A stretch of DNA of 64,000 nt from Marinomonas rhizomae (GCF_024397855.1 NZ_CP073343.1:2604001-2668000), one strand, 5' to 3'. Counted from the stretch's first letter, positions 43,222 through 53,806 are shown. Numbers and translations: made by a program. The notes: generated by a model from the letters alone, not told the origin.

Positions 43222-44242
43222 ATTATCTTGGCCTTGGTTCCTTCTGCTTTTACCTGTGCCCTTCATTATGTATTTTCTGCCAAAAGCTAAACCCAAAGGC
43301 GATGGCATTTGGTGGGGCAATACTGAACAACTTGTTGACCACCAAGACAGTAAGGCGATACCTAAACGTCCGACATTGCGTTACGGCTTTCTTTTGGCTT
43401 CATGGGTATTACTGATCTTCGCGATGACTCAACCTGTTTGGTTAGGCGAGCCGACTAAAGTCACGCCATCAGGCCGAGATTTGCTAATTGCTTTGGACTT
43501 ATCTGGCAGCATGCAAGTCAGCGATATGGCACTTAATGACCAACCGGCGAATCGACTAGAAGCCGCCAAATCTGTTTTGTCTGACTTTATTCAAGAGCGC
43601 CGCGGTGATCGTATTGGCATTATCGTTTTTGGTTCAAAAGCCTACTTGCAAGCACCGTTAAGCTTTGACACCAAGACCATTAATCAGTTGGTGCAAGAAA
43701 CTCAAATTGGTTTTGCTGGCGAACAAACCGCTATTGGCGACGCCATAGGGCTGGGAATAAAAAGACTCGAAGACAAACCTTCCGATAAAAAAGTGCTCAT
43801 TTTAATGACGGATGGTGCAAACACTGCAGGCCGAGTTCAACCTCAGCAGGCCGCAGCGTTTGCTGCCTCACAAAATGTAAAAATCCACACCATAGGAATT
43901 GGCGCTGACAGCATGATTGTACAAAGTTTCTTTGGGCCTAAAGCAATCAATCCCTCTAGCGATCTAGATGAAACACTTTTAAAAAACATTGCTGCACAAA
44001 CCGGTGGCGAATACTTCCGAGCCAAAAGCACAGAAGATCTACAAGCCATTTATCAAACGCTTGATGCGTTAGAGCCGACGCCAGCTGAAGACATTTGGCA
44101 GCGGCCATTAACCAGCTTATTCCATTGGTTAGGTCTCGGTTCAGTTATTTTTCTAGGGTTGGCACTGCTCGCCACTAAGCAATTGACTTTGAACAAACGT
44201 TTTCTGCCGAACAAAGCCTCACGCAAAGGAGGTCAAGCATGA
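43214..44242 (+). CDS. VWA domain protein BatA-like
   Basis: A 342-residue inner-membrane protein. N-terminal segments (WPWFLLLLPVPFIMYFLP and RYGFLLASWVLLIFAM) anchor it, then a von Willebrand A domain follows with an intact MIDAS motif DLSGSMQ and later TDGANTAG. A third membrane segment is near the C-terminus (LGLGSVIFLGLALLA). It would interact with MoxR through the VWA domain. Overlap with the next gene (four bases) indicates co-translation. Confidence 0.93.
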   Translation: MLELSWPWFLLLLPVPFIMYFLPKAKPKGDGIWWGNTEQLVDHQDSKAIPKRPTLRYGFLLASWVLLIFAMTQPVWLGEPTKVTPSGRDLLIALDLSGSMQVSDMALNDQPANRLEAAKSVLSDFIQERRGDRIGIIVFGSKAYLQAPLSFDTKTINQLVQETQIGFAGEQTAIGDAIGLGIKRLEDKPSDKKVLILMTDGANTAGRVQPQQAAAFAASQNVKIHTIGIGADSMIVQSFFGPKAINPSSDLDETLLKNIAAQTGGEYFRAKSTEDLQAIYQTLDALEPTPAEDIWQRPLTSLFHWLGLGSVIFLGLALLATKQLTLNKRFLPNKASRKGGQA

Positions 44243-45984
44243 TACTTTTTGACTTGATTCACTTTGAACGTCCTTACTGGCTTCTTTTGCTGCCTGTCAC
44301 CATGCTGCTGGCTTTTTTGATTACCGCCAAAAGCTCAAACAAAAGCACACTCAACAAAGTGGTCGATCAGCATTTGATGCAGCACCTGGTCTATCAGAAT
44401 AAATCGAGCAATGTTAATAAATGGCTTGGTTTAACCGTGATATCACTGTGCTGGATAGGATTAGCAGGAATCAGTTGGACGAAAGCACCAACCACCATGT
44501 TTGAAAACACCCAAAAAACCGTCTTGGTTGTCGATCAATCATTGTCTATGTACGCCACAGACATTAAACCCAATCGCCAAACCCAATTAAAACAAACTAT
44601 TCGCGATATATTGACGCACAGTAAAGAAGGCGATATTGCCTTAGTCGCTTTTGCGGGCGAAGGTTTTATCATCAGCCCCTTTAGCCAAGACCGAGAAACC
44701 ATCACCCATTTTCTACTCGCATTAGATCCTATCATCATGCCGGTGTATGGCAGTAATTTGGCCAGTGGCATTGAAACCGCCCTATCTCTAAATAAAGATG
44801 ACTCCTCACCCGTTCACCTTATCGTGTTAACCGATGACCTTAGCGAACAAGATAAAACCGCCATTCCAGCGTTATTAAAAGGCAAAAACATTCAGCTGGA
44901 TTTAGTGGCTGTTGGTACAACCAATGCTTCATTGATTAAACTTCCAGACGGTCAAATCCTGAGAAAAAATGGCAAAAATGTCACACCAACAACACCTATT
45001 AAAGAATTAAAAGCACTCACTTCGTCCCTTGGTGGCACGTTTCACCAAGGGCGTTTAAGTGCTCAAGAACTTGCGACAATTACCAATACGGCCCTGGATG
45101 ATAAGCAAACTAAAAAAGCACAGAACAAAAGCATCCATTGGATAGAGCAAGGCCATTGGTTTGCTTTGCCTTTCTTGCTATGGCTGGCATTTCAGTTTCG
45201 CAAAGGCATGCTTTTCATGCTGCTTGTTAGCGTCTTTTATTTGCCATCAGAAAAGTTACAGGCTTCACCTCTCGATTGGATAATGACGCCAGATCAAAAA
45301 GGCCAACAAGCAGTCGATCAAGGCAATTGGCAAGCCGCAGATCAATACTTTAAACAACCTGAATGGAAAGCCGCCTCGTCCTACGCGTTAGAAAATTATC
45401 CAGAAACGATTCAGCAACTAGAAAACCTCAACAGAAATTCGGCTGAAAATTATAATTTGGGCAATGCGCTAGCATTATCTGGCGACACGGAAAAAGCCAT
45501 GCAAGCTTATGAAAAAGCCCTAGAACAGGACCCATCGTTAAAAGCAGCAAAAGACAACCTCGATTACTTAAAAAAGCAGCAACAGGAACAGCAAAAGAAA
45601 GACCAGCAGAAAAAACAACAGGATAAGTCCAAGCAGCAAGACCAAGAGCAGAACAAAGACAAACAGCCCAATCAATCGGATTCCGATGATAAAAACGATT
45701 CAAAAGATCCCTCTGACTCCAAAAAAGACAATAAAAAGAACGAAAAACAAGACAAAAACAAAACACCTGAGGATAATAAGCAGAATGAAAACTCAGACAA
45801 ACAAGAACAGAAGCAACCTGAAAAAGAACAGCTAGATAAAGAAAAAACACAAGCGTTAAACCAGTGGCTAAGACAGATCCAAGATGATCCTGGGTTATTG
45901 CTGCAACGTAAGCTCTGGTATTTACATCAAGAAAAACGCAATGAAAATCGATTTTCGCAAAAGGATGGGCAAAACCCATGGTAA
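44239..45984 (+). CDS. VWA and TPR domain protein BatB/BatC-like
   Basis: A 581-residue fusion of what are separate BatB and BatC proteins in Bacteroides. The N-terminus has membrane segments and a VWA domain with MIDAS motif DQSLSM. A further membrane segment lies near residues 310-340. Then a TPR unit (NYNLGNALALSGDTEKAM and YEKALEQDPSLKAAKDNLDY) follows, and a low-complexity Gln/Lys/Asp tail of about 120 residues ends the protein. That tail is extracytoplasmic or linker-like. Confidence 0.9.
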   Translation: MILFDLIHFERPYWLLLLPVTMLLAFLITAKSSNKSTLNKVVDQHLMQHLVYQNKSSNVNKWLGLTVISLCWIGLAGISWTKAPTTMFENTQKTVLVVDQSLSMYATDIKPNRQTQLKQTIRDILTHSKEGDIALVAFAGEGFIISPFSQDRETITHFLLALDPIIMPVYGSNLASGIETALSLNKDDSSPVHLIVLTDDLSEQDKTAIPALLKGKNIQLDLVAVGTTNASLIKLPDGQILRKNGKNVTPTTPIKELKALTSSLGGTFHQGRLSAQELATITNTALDDKQTKKAQNKSIHWIEQGHWFALPFLLWLAFQFRKGMLFMLLVSVFYLPSEKLQASPLDWIMTPDQKGQQAVDQGNWQAADQYFKQPEWKAASSYALENYPETIQQLENLNRNSAENYNLGNALALSGDTEKAMQAYEKALEQDPSLKAAKDNLDYLKKQQQEQQKKDQQKKQQDKSKQQDQEQNKDKQPNQSDSDDKNDSKDPSDSKKDNKKNEKQDKNKTPEDNKQNENSDKQEQKQPEKEQLDKEKTQALNQWLRQIQDDPGLLLQRKLWYLHQEKRNENRFSQKDGQNPW

Positions 45985-47813
45985 TAAAGCACTACTTCCT
46001 TTCATTAATATCGCAAAACAAGCCCAGTCGCTTGTTTTTCTCTCTAATGACGACTCTGCTTTTTATTACATTATCAAGCTCTCTTCATGCAGCCAGCGTC
46101 ACCGCCTCTCTTAATAAAAATGTCGCTACTGAAAACGAAGTCGTCCAGCTCACTTTACGAGCCGACTTTTCAGACACGGGAAATGGGCCTGACCTATCCC
46201 CTTTAGAACGCGACTTCGATATCTTGGGAAAAAGCCAAAATAGCCAATTCAGTTTCAACCTAGGCACCAGTACAGCGTTAAATTTTTGGGTTGTTACCTT
46301 AATGCCAAAATCCGTCGGAACCGTTGAAATTCCACCGATAAAGATAGGCGATCACGAATCTCAGCCGATTAGACTGACGATCAAAAGCTCTCCGCAACTC
46401 TTGGACAGCAATGGCAACCCGCCTGTCATGCTAAAAACAGAAGTCTCTGAAATAGAACCTTACCTTCAACAAGAAGTCATACTGAGCGTCAAACTTTACA
46501 CGTCAGTTGCTCTGCAGAATGCTAATCGATCCGTCCCTTCACACCCTGATCTTGTGATTGAAAGATTGGTTGATGACCAAATGAATTATCAAACGGTTAA
46601 TGGCACTCAGTATCAAGTTATTACCCGAGAATATTTGGCGTTTCCACAACGTAGTGGTCAACTGACTATTCCACCACAAACTATTCAGGCCATGATCAAT
46701 ACGTCGACAGGCCGAAGAATGATCAAGGTACAAAGTGAACCGCTTAACCTGCAAGTAACGCCAATTCCAGCCAGTTACACAGGGGATGCTTGGCTACCAA
46801 GTAAAAAAGTCACGGTTTCCACTACTCTGAGTCAAACAAACGACGCACCAAGAGTCGGTGACACACTTATTTGGACGATTGATATCAAAGCCGAAGGCGC
46901 ATTGCCTGAGCAAATACCAACGCTGGACTTTAACAGTACGCGTGATTATAAACTTTATCCGAAGCCTCCTAAGTTCGATAATCAAAAAACCGCCAACGGA
47001 GTAATCGGCAGCCAAAGCATCTCCGTTGAAGTCGTCCCAACAGAGCAAGGCACTCTCACCTTACCCGATATCACCATCACTTATTGGGATACAGAGAATC
47101 GAACGATAAGTACAGCCAGCGCCTCGACCAAAAGCATTGAAATTGCCCCACTACCAAATACATCAGGCAAGACAAACGCTTCTGCGAACAAACCTACAAT
47201 CAGTGATCCTCTGCCAGCACAAACTCGCTCCGTAGCGCCTATCTCCTTGGCTAAAAAGCCAGCCGAAAAAGCAACGCCACCGACTCAGGCAAGTTCACAA
47301 GAAAATGGGGGAAATCTAGAAGTACAACAAACAGAAAGTGGTTTCTCTCTTCGCCACTACCTTATTGCTGGTCTGCTGTTATTAGCCGTTGCCATGCTAA
47401 GTATCTGGACAGTCATTTGGTTCAAGCGTAGAAAAGCGCAGCCAGACAGCAGCTATCAAGTACCAACGCTGCAGGAGTTTGCCCCGCTTAGCACTTCTGA
47501 CGAGCAAAGCGCCTTTAAAGCTTTAATTGAATGTTGCCAGCAAAATGATCTCCAATCCTTAAGGCCAAACCTATTGGAATGGGCAAGACATCGCTGGGGC
47601 GATAATGAAATTCGCAGTGTCGACGACATAAAGCGCTTAACGTCTGTTCAGGTTACTCAACTATTAATGGAAGCAGAAATCATGCTGTATTCAAATAATC
47701 CAGCACACGAGTGGCAAGGACAACCTTTGGCAGACTCACTGGAAGAATACACTAGCGGACAAGCCAAACCATCTCAGGCCAGTCAGCTAAAAACACTGTA
47801 TCCCAATTTTTAA
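45978..47813 (+). CDS. BatD-like protein (oxygen tolerance)
   Basis: A 611-residue protein with a hydrophobic signal (LFFSLMTTLLFITLSSSLHA) and BatD-type beta-rich periplasmic domains: VTASLNKNVATENEVVQLTL, PRVGDTLIWTIDIKAEG and ITYWDTENRTISTAS. A C-terminal membrane segment (HYLIAGLLLLAVAMLSIWTVIW) anchors it, followed by a cytosolic tail. It overlaps the preceding gene by seven bases and its TAA is used within TAATG by the next frame. Confidence 0.9.
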   Translation: MVIKHYFLSLISQNKPSRLFFSLMTTLLFITLSSSLHAASVTASLNKNVATENEVVQLTLRADFSDTGNGPDLSPLERDFDILGKSQNSQFSFNLGTSTALNFWVVTLMPKSVGTVEIPPIKIGDHESQPIRLTIKSSPQLLDSNGNPPVMLKTEVSEIEPYLQQEVILSVKLYTSVALQNANRSVPSHPDLVIERLVDDQMNYQTVNGTQYQVITREYLAFPQRSGQLTIPPQTIQAMINTSTGRRMIKVQSEPLNLQVTPIPASYTGDAWLPSKKVTVSTTLSQTNDAPRVGDTLIWTIDIKAEGALPEQIPTLDFNSTRDYKLYPKPPKFDNQKTANGVIGSQSISVEVVPTEQGTLTLPDITITYWDTENRTISTASASTKSIEIAPLPNTSGKTNASANKPTISDPLPAQTRSVAPISLAKKPAEKATPPTQASSQENGGNLEVQQTESGFSLRHYLIAGLLLLAVAMLSIWTVIWFKRRKAQPDSSYQVPTLQEFAPLSTSDEQSAFKALIECCQQNDLQSLRPNLLEWARHRWGDNEIRSVDDIKRLTSVQVTQLLMEAEIMLYSNNPAHEWQGQPLADSLEEYTSGQAKPSQASQLKTLYPNF

Positions 47814-47839
47814 TGAATGCTATTTCTAAAAGGACCTCC

Positions 47840-48757
47840 ATGATGACACCATATCAATCCGGCATTGTTGCTGAAGCTTCAAGTGATGCTCTTTTTATTA
47901 CACTAGATGTAAATAGATCCGAAATTAACAACCTCAAAAGCGCCCTAGCAGCCGCTCCTGCGCTTATTGAAGAATTGCAATCCCAATTCCCGGCAGCCGA
48001 GTTACACGCGAGCATTGGTCTTAGCAGCCTTATATGGGATGAGCTAGACAGCAACCGCCCGTCGTTGCTTGCCACCTTCCCTCACATAGCGGGTAAAGAT
48101 ATTGAGTTCACCCCAACAGATGTGGATCTTGTTCTTCATATTCGCTCTTCTCGTCATGATGTCACCTACCAATTAGCTAGTGTTCTTTTTAACGCCTTTG
48201 GAAACAGCGTTACATTAGCAGAGGAAGTCAGCTGCTTTAAATATCTTGATAATCGGGACTTAACTGGGTTTGTAGATGGCACCGAAAACCCAGCGGGAGA
48301 ACAGCGTAAAGCCGTCGCCCTCGTTGGCGATGAAGATCCAAGTTTTGAACATGGCTCTTACTTCAACTTAATCCGTTTCGTCCACGATCTGGACAAATGG
48401 GAACAAGAAGACCTAAAAACCCAAGAAGATGTGTATGGGCGAACCAAGCATACCAACCAAGAATACCCTTCCGCAGAAAAGTCTGTTCACGCTCACACTA
48501 AGCGCACGTCACTGAAAGACGAGAATGGCGATTCCTTAGAGATTTTGCGCCATAGCATGCCATTTGCCTCTTTAACTGAAAAAGGCCTAATGTTTGCCAG
48601 CTACAGCAAAACGCCAGTGATTTTTAATCTTATGTTAGAAAGTATGGTGAAAGGTGACGAGCACGGCAATACCGACCACCTGATGAAGTATACTCGCGCA
48701 ACAACAGGACAAGCCTTCTTTGTTCCATCAAATAAATGGCTAGCGTCTTTATCTTAA
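47840..48757 (+). CDS. Dyp-type heme peroxidase
   Basis: A 305-residue heme peroxidase that uses hydrogen peroxide to oxidise dyes, phenols or other substrates. The family signature DLTGFVDGTENP (GxxDG) is present with the distal catalytic Asp, and the later RHSMPFASLTEKGLMF region supplies the proximal histidine and Arg. No signal peptide or Tat motif, so cytosolic. The ATG at 47840 has AAAGGA in front; the frame also reaches 47813, where TAATG couples it to batD. It may serve the oxidative-stress role of the Bat operon. Confidence 0.92.
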   Translation: MMTPYQSGIVAEASSDALFITLDVNRSEINNLKSALAAAPALIEELQSQFPAAELHASIGLSSLIWDELDSNRPSLLATFPHIAGKDIEFTPTDVDLVLHIRSSRHDVTYQLASVLFNAFGNSVTLAEEVSCFKYLDNRDLTGFVDGTENPAGEQRKAVALVGDEDPSFEHGSYFNLIRFVHDLDKWEQEDLKTQEDVYGRTKHTNQEYPSAEKSVHAHTKRTSLKDENGDSLEILRHSMPFASLTEKGLMFASYSKTPVIFNLMLESMVKGDEHGNTDHLMKYTRATTGQAFFVPSNKWLASLS

Positions 48758-48774
48758 AAAAAGCATTAGGCAAT

Positions 48775-48803
48775 AAAAAAGCCACTCATTGAGTGGCTTT
48801 TTT
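48775..48803. terminator. Bidirectional terminator Dyp peroxidase / ppiD
   Basis: AAAAAAGCCACTC-att-GAGTGGCTTTTTT, a perfect palindrome between two convergent genes. Both strands end in T-runs. Confidence 0.9.
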
Positions 48804-48820
48804 GTGGGCAAAATAGACGC

Positions 48821-50644
48821 TTATCTTTCTATTTGTGCTTTGTTTTTCAAGTAATCTTGTTGACCTTGAGTACTAAGAGTCGCTTGAGTTTGATTCAAGT
48901 AACGCTCATAAGCCAATTTTTGATCATCAGGAACCGTTGACTCACCAACGTCAACCTTGTCTAAGCGGATCAAAGCCAAGTCACCGTTAGACAGGCCTTT
49001 CACCTCTATAACAGGCTTACCATCAGGGTGAGGCAAAGAGAAAGCCAATGATGTCATTTCATCTTGACCGCGCTTAGCATCTTTTACAGAGGTCCACTTA
49101 GTGTTATTCGCAGTTTTCGCTTTTTCAGCTTTAGCACGAAGTGACTCTAAGGCTTTATTCTGTACTACGATAGAAGCGACTTGCTCTTTCGTTTCTTCAT
49201 ATGTCTGGAAAGCTTCTGGCTTGTGTTCATTTAAATGCAGCACAACCACTTGGTCATCATTCAACTCAATCAAATTACTGTTCTGGCCGTCTTCTAATAC
49301 AGTTGGACCAAACGCAGCAGCAATAACCGCTGGATTACTCGTCACTTCATCAGAACCACCATCACGACCAAAATACGAACTTTGAAGTACATCAACGCCG
49401 TACTCTTTTGAGATGCCGTCTAACTTATCAATCGCGTAAGCCAAATCAGTAATATCTTCATGGGCCGTCAACAACGCATCTCTTGCTTTATCTTCGCGCA
49501 GTTGTTTCTCTAACTCTTCTTTCTTAGATGCAAAGCTAGGTACATCGGGCTTAGAAATATCATCCAACTGGATTAAATGATATCCATACTGGCCTTTAAC
49601 CGATTTAACTTCGCCTTTTTTCATAGAGAAAAGCGTATCGTCAAAAGCAGATCCCATAACGCCTTTTTCAACATAACCTAGTTTACCGCCGTCTTTATTC
49701 GAACCAATGTCATCCGAATATTCCGCCGCTAAATCAGCAAATTTTGAACCAGACTTAAGCTTAGCTTCTACTTCTGCAAGACGCTCTTTCGCTTCGTCAT
49801 CACTACGATCCGATGTCTCAATCAAAATATGTGAAGCCGATCTTTCTTCTTGAGATAGAGCTGAAATAAAGGCCTGATAAGCGTCTTGTAATTCCGCGTC
49901 GGTGATTTTAACTTTGCTGTTAAAGTCAGAGCTAGAAATTACAACGTAATTCACTTTAACCTGCTCTGGCGTTTTGAAGTTTTCTTTATTTGCTTCGTAA
50001 TACGCTTTCAGCTCAGCGTCTGAAACACTGGTGTTTTCTGACTCATCAGCCAACGAAAAAGATACGTAATCGTATGTTCTTTCTTGGGACTGAAGTTTCG
50101 CAACACTGTCTACTTGATAAGGCAGTACAAACTCAGAGCCTGCAATGGCGTTACGAGGCTGCTGAATCAAAACATCTTGTTTAATACGCTCTTTAAAGGC
50201 TAATGGTGTAAAGCCTAGAGAACGAATAAAGTTAAGATATTTATTTTGATCAAACTGCCCATTTGTTTGGAACTGTTCAGCCTGAAGCAAATAAGCGTTT
50301 ACTTGGGCATCAGAAACACCCAACCCTAAACCTTTTGCCTGATTGGCTAACACAACACGTTGAACCAACTCATCCAAAGCACGACGCTGCAATAAGTTAT
50401 CTTCCAATAATGCTGGATTCACTTGTCCGCCCATCATTGAAATTAATTGACGGCGTTGCGTTTCAGCACCTTGCAACATTTGCGTCCGGGTAATATCTAC
50501 ACCATCCACTTCAGCCACAGTATCTGACGAATTAAAGCTAGTAACCAAGGCGTCTACGCCAAATAGAGCAAAAGTCACAACGATAAAACCAACTATGATC
50601 TTTACCACAATGCCTTGTGACTTATCTCTTATATCCTGGAGCAT
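48821..50644 (-). CDS. ppiD: Periplasmic folding chaperone PpiD (SurA-like peptidyl-prolyl isomerase)
   Basis: A 607-residue inner-membrane anchored chaperone. A single N-terminal membrane segment (GIVVKIIVGFIVVTFALFGVD, split at about residues 12-32) is followed by a SurA N-like helical region and a parvulin domain, whose marks are ASHILIETSDRSDDEAKERL, FADLAAEYSDDIGSNKDGG and LGYVEKGVM. It assists folding of exported proteins. It lies downstream of hupB and tRNA-Asp, the usual arrangement. Confidence 0.95.
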   Translation of the reverse strand: MLQDIRDKSQGIVVKIIVGFIVVTFALFGVDALVTSFNSSDTVAEVDGVDITRTQMLQGAETQRRQLISMMGGQVNPALLEDNLLQRRALDELVQRVVLANQAKGLGLGVSDAQVNAYLLQAEQFQTNGQFDQNKYLNFIRSLGFTPLAFKERIKQDVLIQQPRNAIAGSEFVLPYQVDSVAKLQSQERTYDYVSFSLADESENTSVSDAELKAYYEANKENFKTPEQVKVNYVVISSSDFNSKVKITDAELQDAYQAFISALSQEERSASHILIETSDRSDDEAKERLAEVEAKLKSGSKFADLAAEYSDDIGSNKDGGKLGYVEKGVMGSAFDDTLFSMKKGEVKSVKGQYGYHLIQLDDISKPDVPSFASKKEELEKQLREDKARDALLTAHEDITDLAYAIDKLDGISKEYGVDVLQSSYFGRDGGSDEVTSNPAVIAAAFGPTVLEDGQNSNLIELNDDQVVVLHLNEHKPEAFQTYEETKEQVASIVVQNKALESLRAKAEKAKTANNTKWTSVKDAKRGQDEMTSLAFSLPHPDGKPVIEVKGLSNGDLALIRLDKVDVGESTVPDDQKLAYERYLNQTQATLSTQGQQDYLKNKAQIER

Positions 50645-50680
50645 TACTGCCTCCGAATGAGTTAATTAAATGACAAATAA

Positions 50681-50712
50681 AAAAGGTGCATTCCGCTTGG
50701 AATACACCTTTT
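50681..50712 (-). terminator. Terminator after tRNA-Asp
   Basis: AAAAGGTGCATTCC-gctt-GGAATACACCTTTT with one mismatch, followed on the minus strand by T-rich sequence. It ends the hupB / tRNA-Asp transcript or starts the ppiD leader. Confidence 0.65.
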
Positions 50713-50720
50713 GTGTCTAA

Positions 50721-50797
50721 TGGCGGAACAGACGGGACTCGAACCCGCGACCCCCTGCGTGACAGGCAGGTATTCTAACCAACTGAACTACTGCTCC
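50721..50797 (-). tRNA. tRNA-Asp (GTC)
   Basis: A 77-base cloverleaf on the minus strand starting GGAGCAGTAG and ending with encoded CCA. The anticodon loop reads CTGTCAC, giving anticodon GTC (Asp); the T-loop is GGTTCGAGTCC. Acceptor arms GGAGCAG and CTGTTCC pair. It sits between hupB and ppiD. Confidence 0.97.
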
Positions 50798-50804
50798 AAA
50801 AACA

Positions 50805-51077
50805 TTAGTTTACAGCGTCTTTAAGACCTTTACCGGCTTTAAAGCCAGGAACCTTCGCTGCTTTAATTTGGATTTCCTCACCAGTTTGAGGATTACGGCC
50901 TGTACGTGCCGCACGTTCTTTAACTGCAAAAGTACCAAAACCAACTAGTGTAACCTGGTCACCTTTTGCCAAAGCAGCTTCAATTGCTTTCAAAGTAGCA
51001 TCAAGTGCATTGCTAGCAGAAGCTTTAGATAAATCAGCAGACGCTGCAATAGCATCAATCAATTCAGATTTGTTCAC
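50805..51077 (-). CDS. hupB: DNA-binding protein HU-beta
   Basis: A 90-residue histone-like protein organising the nucleoid. [38 protein letters not shown] and [10 protein letters not shown] define the HU fold, with the DNA-contacting beta arms. It follows lon in the common lon-hupB-ppiD order. Transcribed into tRNA-Asp 8 bases beyond its stop. Confidence 0.97.
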   Translation of the reverse strand: MNKSELIDAIAASADLSKASASNALDATLKAIEAALAKGDQVTLVGFGTFAVKERAARTGRNPQTGEEIQIKAAKVPGFKAGKGLKDAVN

Positions 51078-51202
51078 GTTGTACCCCTTCAGTATTTTCT
51101 TGGTTCCTTAGTGTTTTTCGGCGCAGTATAAATCACTACCGATAAGGCCGAGCCAGCAGTTATACAAGCCCAGCCTATCCCCTGTCAACACAGGTTATGC
51201 CT

Positions 51203-53596
51203 TTAATGATGACTTACAGTTTCTTGTTCATCAACAGTTTTTTCACTTGAAGGTAATGTTTCTACCTTTTTTGGTGAAGGAATGTACTCCAAAGCAATAT
51301 CAAGCACTTCATCTATCCATTTGACAGGGACGACTTCAATGTCTGCTTTGATATTATCAGGAATTTCCTTTAAATCACGAGCATTTTCTTGAGGAATAAT
51401 CACAGTTTTTATCCCTCCTCTGTGAGCCGCCAGAAGCTTCTCTTTAAGCCCACCAATAGGTAACACCTCCCCACGCAGCGTAATCTCGCCAGTCATCGCC
51501 ACAGAGGCTTTAACAGGGATCTTAGTTAGCACGGATACGATGGCTGTACACATGGCAACACCAGCACTCGGACCATCTTTAGGTGTAGCACCTTCAGGAA
51601 CATGTAAATGAAGGTCTGTTTTTTCATGAAAATCTTCATCAATTCCAAGGCCAATTGCTCGACTTCTAACCACCGTAAGAGCAGCTTGAATAGATTCTTG
51701 CATGACATCGCCAAGGGAACCTGTCTTAACATGACGACCTTTACCAGGCACACCCGCCGCTTCAATGGTCAATAATTCACCACCAACAGACGTCCAAGCT
51801 AAACCAGTCACCTGACCAATTTGATTTTTTTCTTCCGCTTTTCCGTAACTAAACTTATGTACACCGGAAAAATCTTCCAAATTAGCACTGGTTACTTCAA
51901 CCGCTTTTGACTCTTTATCTTTGCTTAACGCTTGTTTTTTAACTACACGACGACAAACTTTACTAAGCTCGCGCTCTAGACCACGAACACCCGCTTCTTT
52001 CGTGTAATAACGAATCACGTCCATTAATGCGTCATCGGTTACCTTAATTTCGCTTTCTTTCAGACCTGACAGCTTAATTTGTTTAGGCAACAAATAACGT
52101 TTTGCGATATTCAGTTTCTCATCCTCGGTGTAACCCGGAATGCGAATAACTTCCATACGATCCAAAAGAGGACCAGGGATATTCATACTATTCGATGTAC
52201 AAATAAACATGACATCAGAAAGGTCGAAGTCCACTTCAAGATAATGATCATTGAAAGTGTGGTTTTGCTCTGGATCAAGCACTTCTAGCAGCGCAGAGGC
52301 AGGGTCACCTCGCTGATCCATACCCATTTTGTCAATTTCATCCAACAAAAACAGTGGGTTCTTAACTTTCACTTTCGCCAATTTTTGCAGTAGCTTACCT
52401 GGCATAGAACCAATATAGGTACGGCGATGACCACGTATTTCAGCTTCATCACGAACACCACCAAGCGCCATACGTACATACTGGCGATTGACCGCTTTAG
52501 CAATAGATTGACCCAATGATGTTTTACCAACACCTGGAGGCCCAACCAAACAAAGCACAGGACCTTTCACTTTTTTCACTCGCTGCTGCACAGCAAGAAA
52601 CTCTAGGATGCGCTCTTTAACATCTTGAAGACCATAATGATCTTGGTTCAATACTTTTTCTGCGTAAGCTAGATCATTACGAACTTTGCTGCGCTTTTTC
52701 CAAGGCAATGAGGTTAACCAATCAATATAGCCTCGAACCACCGCAGCCTCTGCAGACATAGGCGACATCATGCGAAGCTTTTTCAGTTCGCCTTCCGCTT
52801 TTTCTTTTGCTTCATCGGACATACCAACTTCAGCAATTTTTTCTTGCAGCTGATCAAGCTCATTGCTGCCGTCTTCCATATCACCAAGTTCTTTCTGAAT
52901 GGCTTTCATTTGCTCATTCAAATAGTACTCGCGCTGACTTTTTTCCATTTGCTTTTTAACGCGGCTACGAATACTTTTCTCAAGATGAGCGATATCAAGT
53001 TCGCCGTCCATCAAGCCAATTAAGTATTCTCCACGGCCAGTTAACGAGTCTATTTCTAATACTTTTTGCTTATCTTCAAGCTTAAGACTCATGTGACCAG
53101 TAATGTTATCGATCAACTTCGCAAGATCATCGATAGACTTTAGAGACGCCACGACCTCTGCAGGGATACGCTTACTACCTGCAACGTACTCATCTAGCTG
53201 TTTAAGTAAAGCATTACGAATCACACCATGTTCAGTTTGATCTTCTTCTTGAAGGTCTAGCTCAACAACGCGACCCAAAACAAAACCATCCGCTTCTTCC
53301 ATCTTTTCAAGACGAGCACGTTTACCACCTTCGACAAGCACTTTAACAGTACCATCAGGTAGACGAAGCAACTGCATGACTTTGGCTGTTGTACCAATAG
53401 AATAAAGATCTTCTAAAGTAGGATCATCTTTAGAGGCATCCTGCTGAGCAACAAGAAACACCTGTTTATCATTTTCCATTGCAGACTCTAATGCTGCGAT
53501 GGATTTAGCGCGACCAACAAATAACGGCAACACCATATGGGGATACACGACCACATCACGAAGTGGCAACATTGGCAGGAGCAAAGAATCTGTCAT
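51203..53596 (-). CDS. lon: ATP-dependent protease Lon
   Basis: Cytosolic protease for damaged and regulatory proteins, 797 residues from the ATG at 53596; a GTG at 53617 is in frame but lacks family similarity. An N-terminal substrate-binding domain ([20 protein letters not shown]) is followed by Walker [10 protein letters not shown] (352-360), Walker B FLLDEIDK, and the catalytic Ser677 (KDGPSAGV) and Lys720 ([11 protein letters not shown]). Length and layout match E. coli Lon. A heat-shock-like promoter and a short palindrome lie upstream. Confidence 0.97.
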   Translation of the reverse strand: MTDSLLLPMLPLRDVVVYPHMVLPLFVGRAKSIAALESAMENDKQVFLVAQQDASKDDPTLEDLYSIGTTAKVMQLLRLPDGTVKVLVEGGKRARLEKMEEADGFVLGRVVELDLQEEDQTEHGVIRNALLKQLDEYVAGSKRIPAEVVASLKSIDDLAKLIDNITGHMSLKLEDKQKVLEIDSLTGRGEYLIGLMDGELDIAHLEKSIRSRVKKQMEKSQREYYLNEQMKAIQKELGDMEDGSNELDQLQEKIAEVGMSDEAKEKAEGELKKLRMMSPMSAEAAVVRGYIDWLTSLPWKKRSKVRNDLAYAEKVLNQDHYGLQDVKERILEFLAVQQRVKKVKGPVLCLVGPPGVGKTSLGQSIAKAVNRQYVRMALGGVRDEAEIRGHRRTYIGSMPGKLLQKLAKVKVKNPLFLLDEIDKMGMDQRGDPASALLEVLDPEQNHTFNDHYLEVDFDLSDVMFICTSNSMNIPGPLLDRMEVIRIPGYTEDEKLNIAKRYLLPKQIKLSGLKESEIKVTDDALMDVIRYYTKEAGVRGLERELSKVCRRVVKKQALSKDKESKAVEVTSANLEDFSGVHKFSYGKAEEKNQIGQVTGLAWTSVGGELLTIEAAGVPGKGRHVKTGSLGDVMQESIQAALTVVRSRAIGLGIDEDFHEKTDLHLHVPEGATPKDGPSAGVAMCTAIVSVLTKIPVKASVAMTGEITLRGEVLPIGGLKEKLLAAHRGGIKTVIIPQENARDLKEIPDNIKADIEVVPVKWIDEVLDIALEYIPSPKKVETLPSSEKTVDEQETVSHH

Positions 53597-53623
53597 ATTT
53601 TTTTCCAATCCGGGCACATAAAG

Positions 53624-53637
53624 AAAAGTGCACTTTT
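53624..53637. promoter_or_regulatory. Palindrome and sigma-32-like promoter upstream of lon
   Basis: AAAAGTGCACTTTT is a perfect 14-bp palindrome 28 bases before the lon start. Farther up, on the minus strand, CTTGTAA (53683-53689) and CCCTTATC (53663-53670) are spaced by 12 bases and resemble the heat-shock consensus CTTGAAA-N12-16-CCCCAT. lon is heat-induced in relatives, so this is plausible. Confidence 0.35.
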
Positions 53638-53742
53638 ATATTTCAACATTGATTAGGAAAGAGATAAGGGCGAAGCCCGAAATTACAAGCGCTATCACTA
53701 TTTGAATTTAGTCTACACGTGTTTTAAAACGAAACATCATAA

Positions 53743-53788
53743 AAAAGGCCAAATTTAAGCAATAAAACTTAAATTCGGCCTTTTATTT
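53743..53788 (-). terminator. Terminator of clpX
   Basis: A 17-bp stem (53743-53759 with 53768-53784, one mismatch) followed by a T-rich tail on both sides. It separates clpX from lon. Confidence 0.8.
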
Positions 53789-53806
53789 TTTCTAGTTAAA
53801 AAAGAA

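Noticed and set aside
45428..45979. 183-residue minus-strand frame
   Set aside because: Arises opposite the Gln/Lys-rich low-complexity tail of the BatB/BatC protein; reads as a cysteine-rich artefact.
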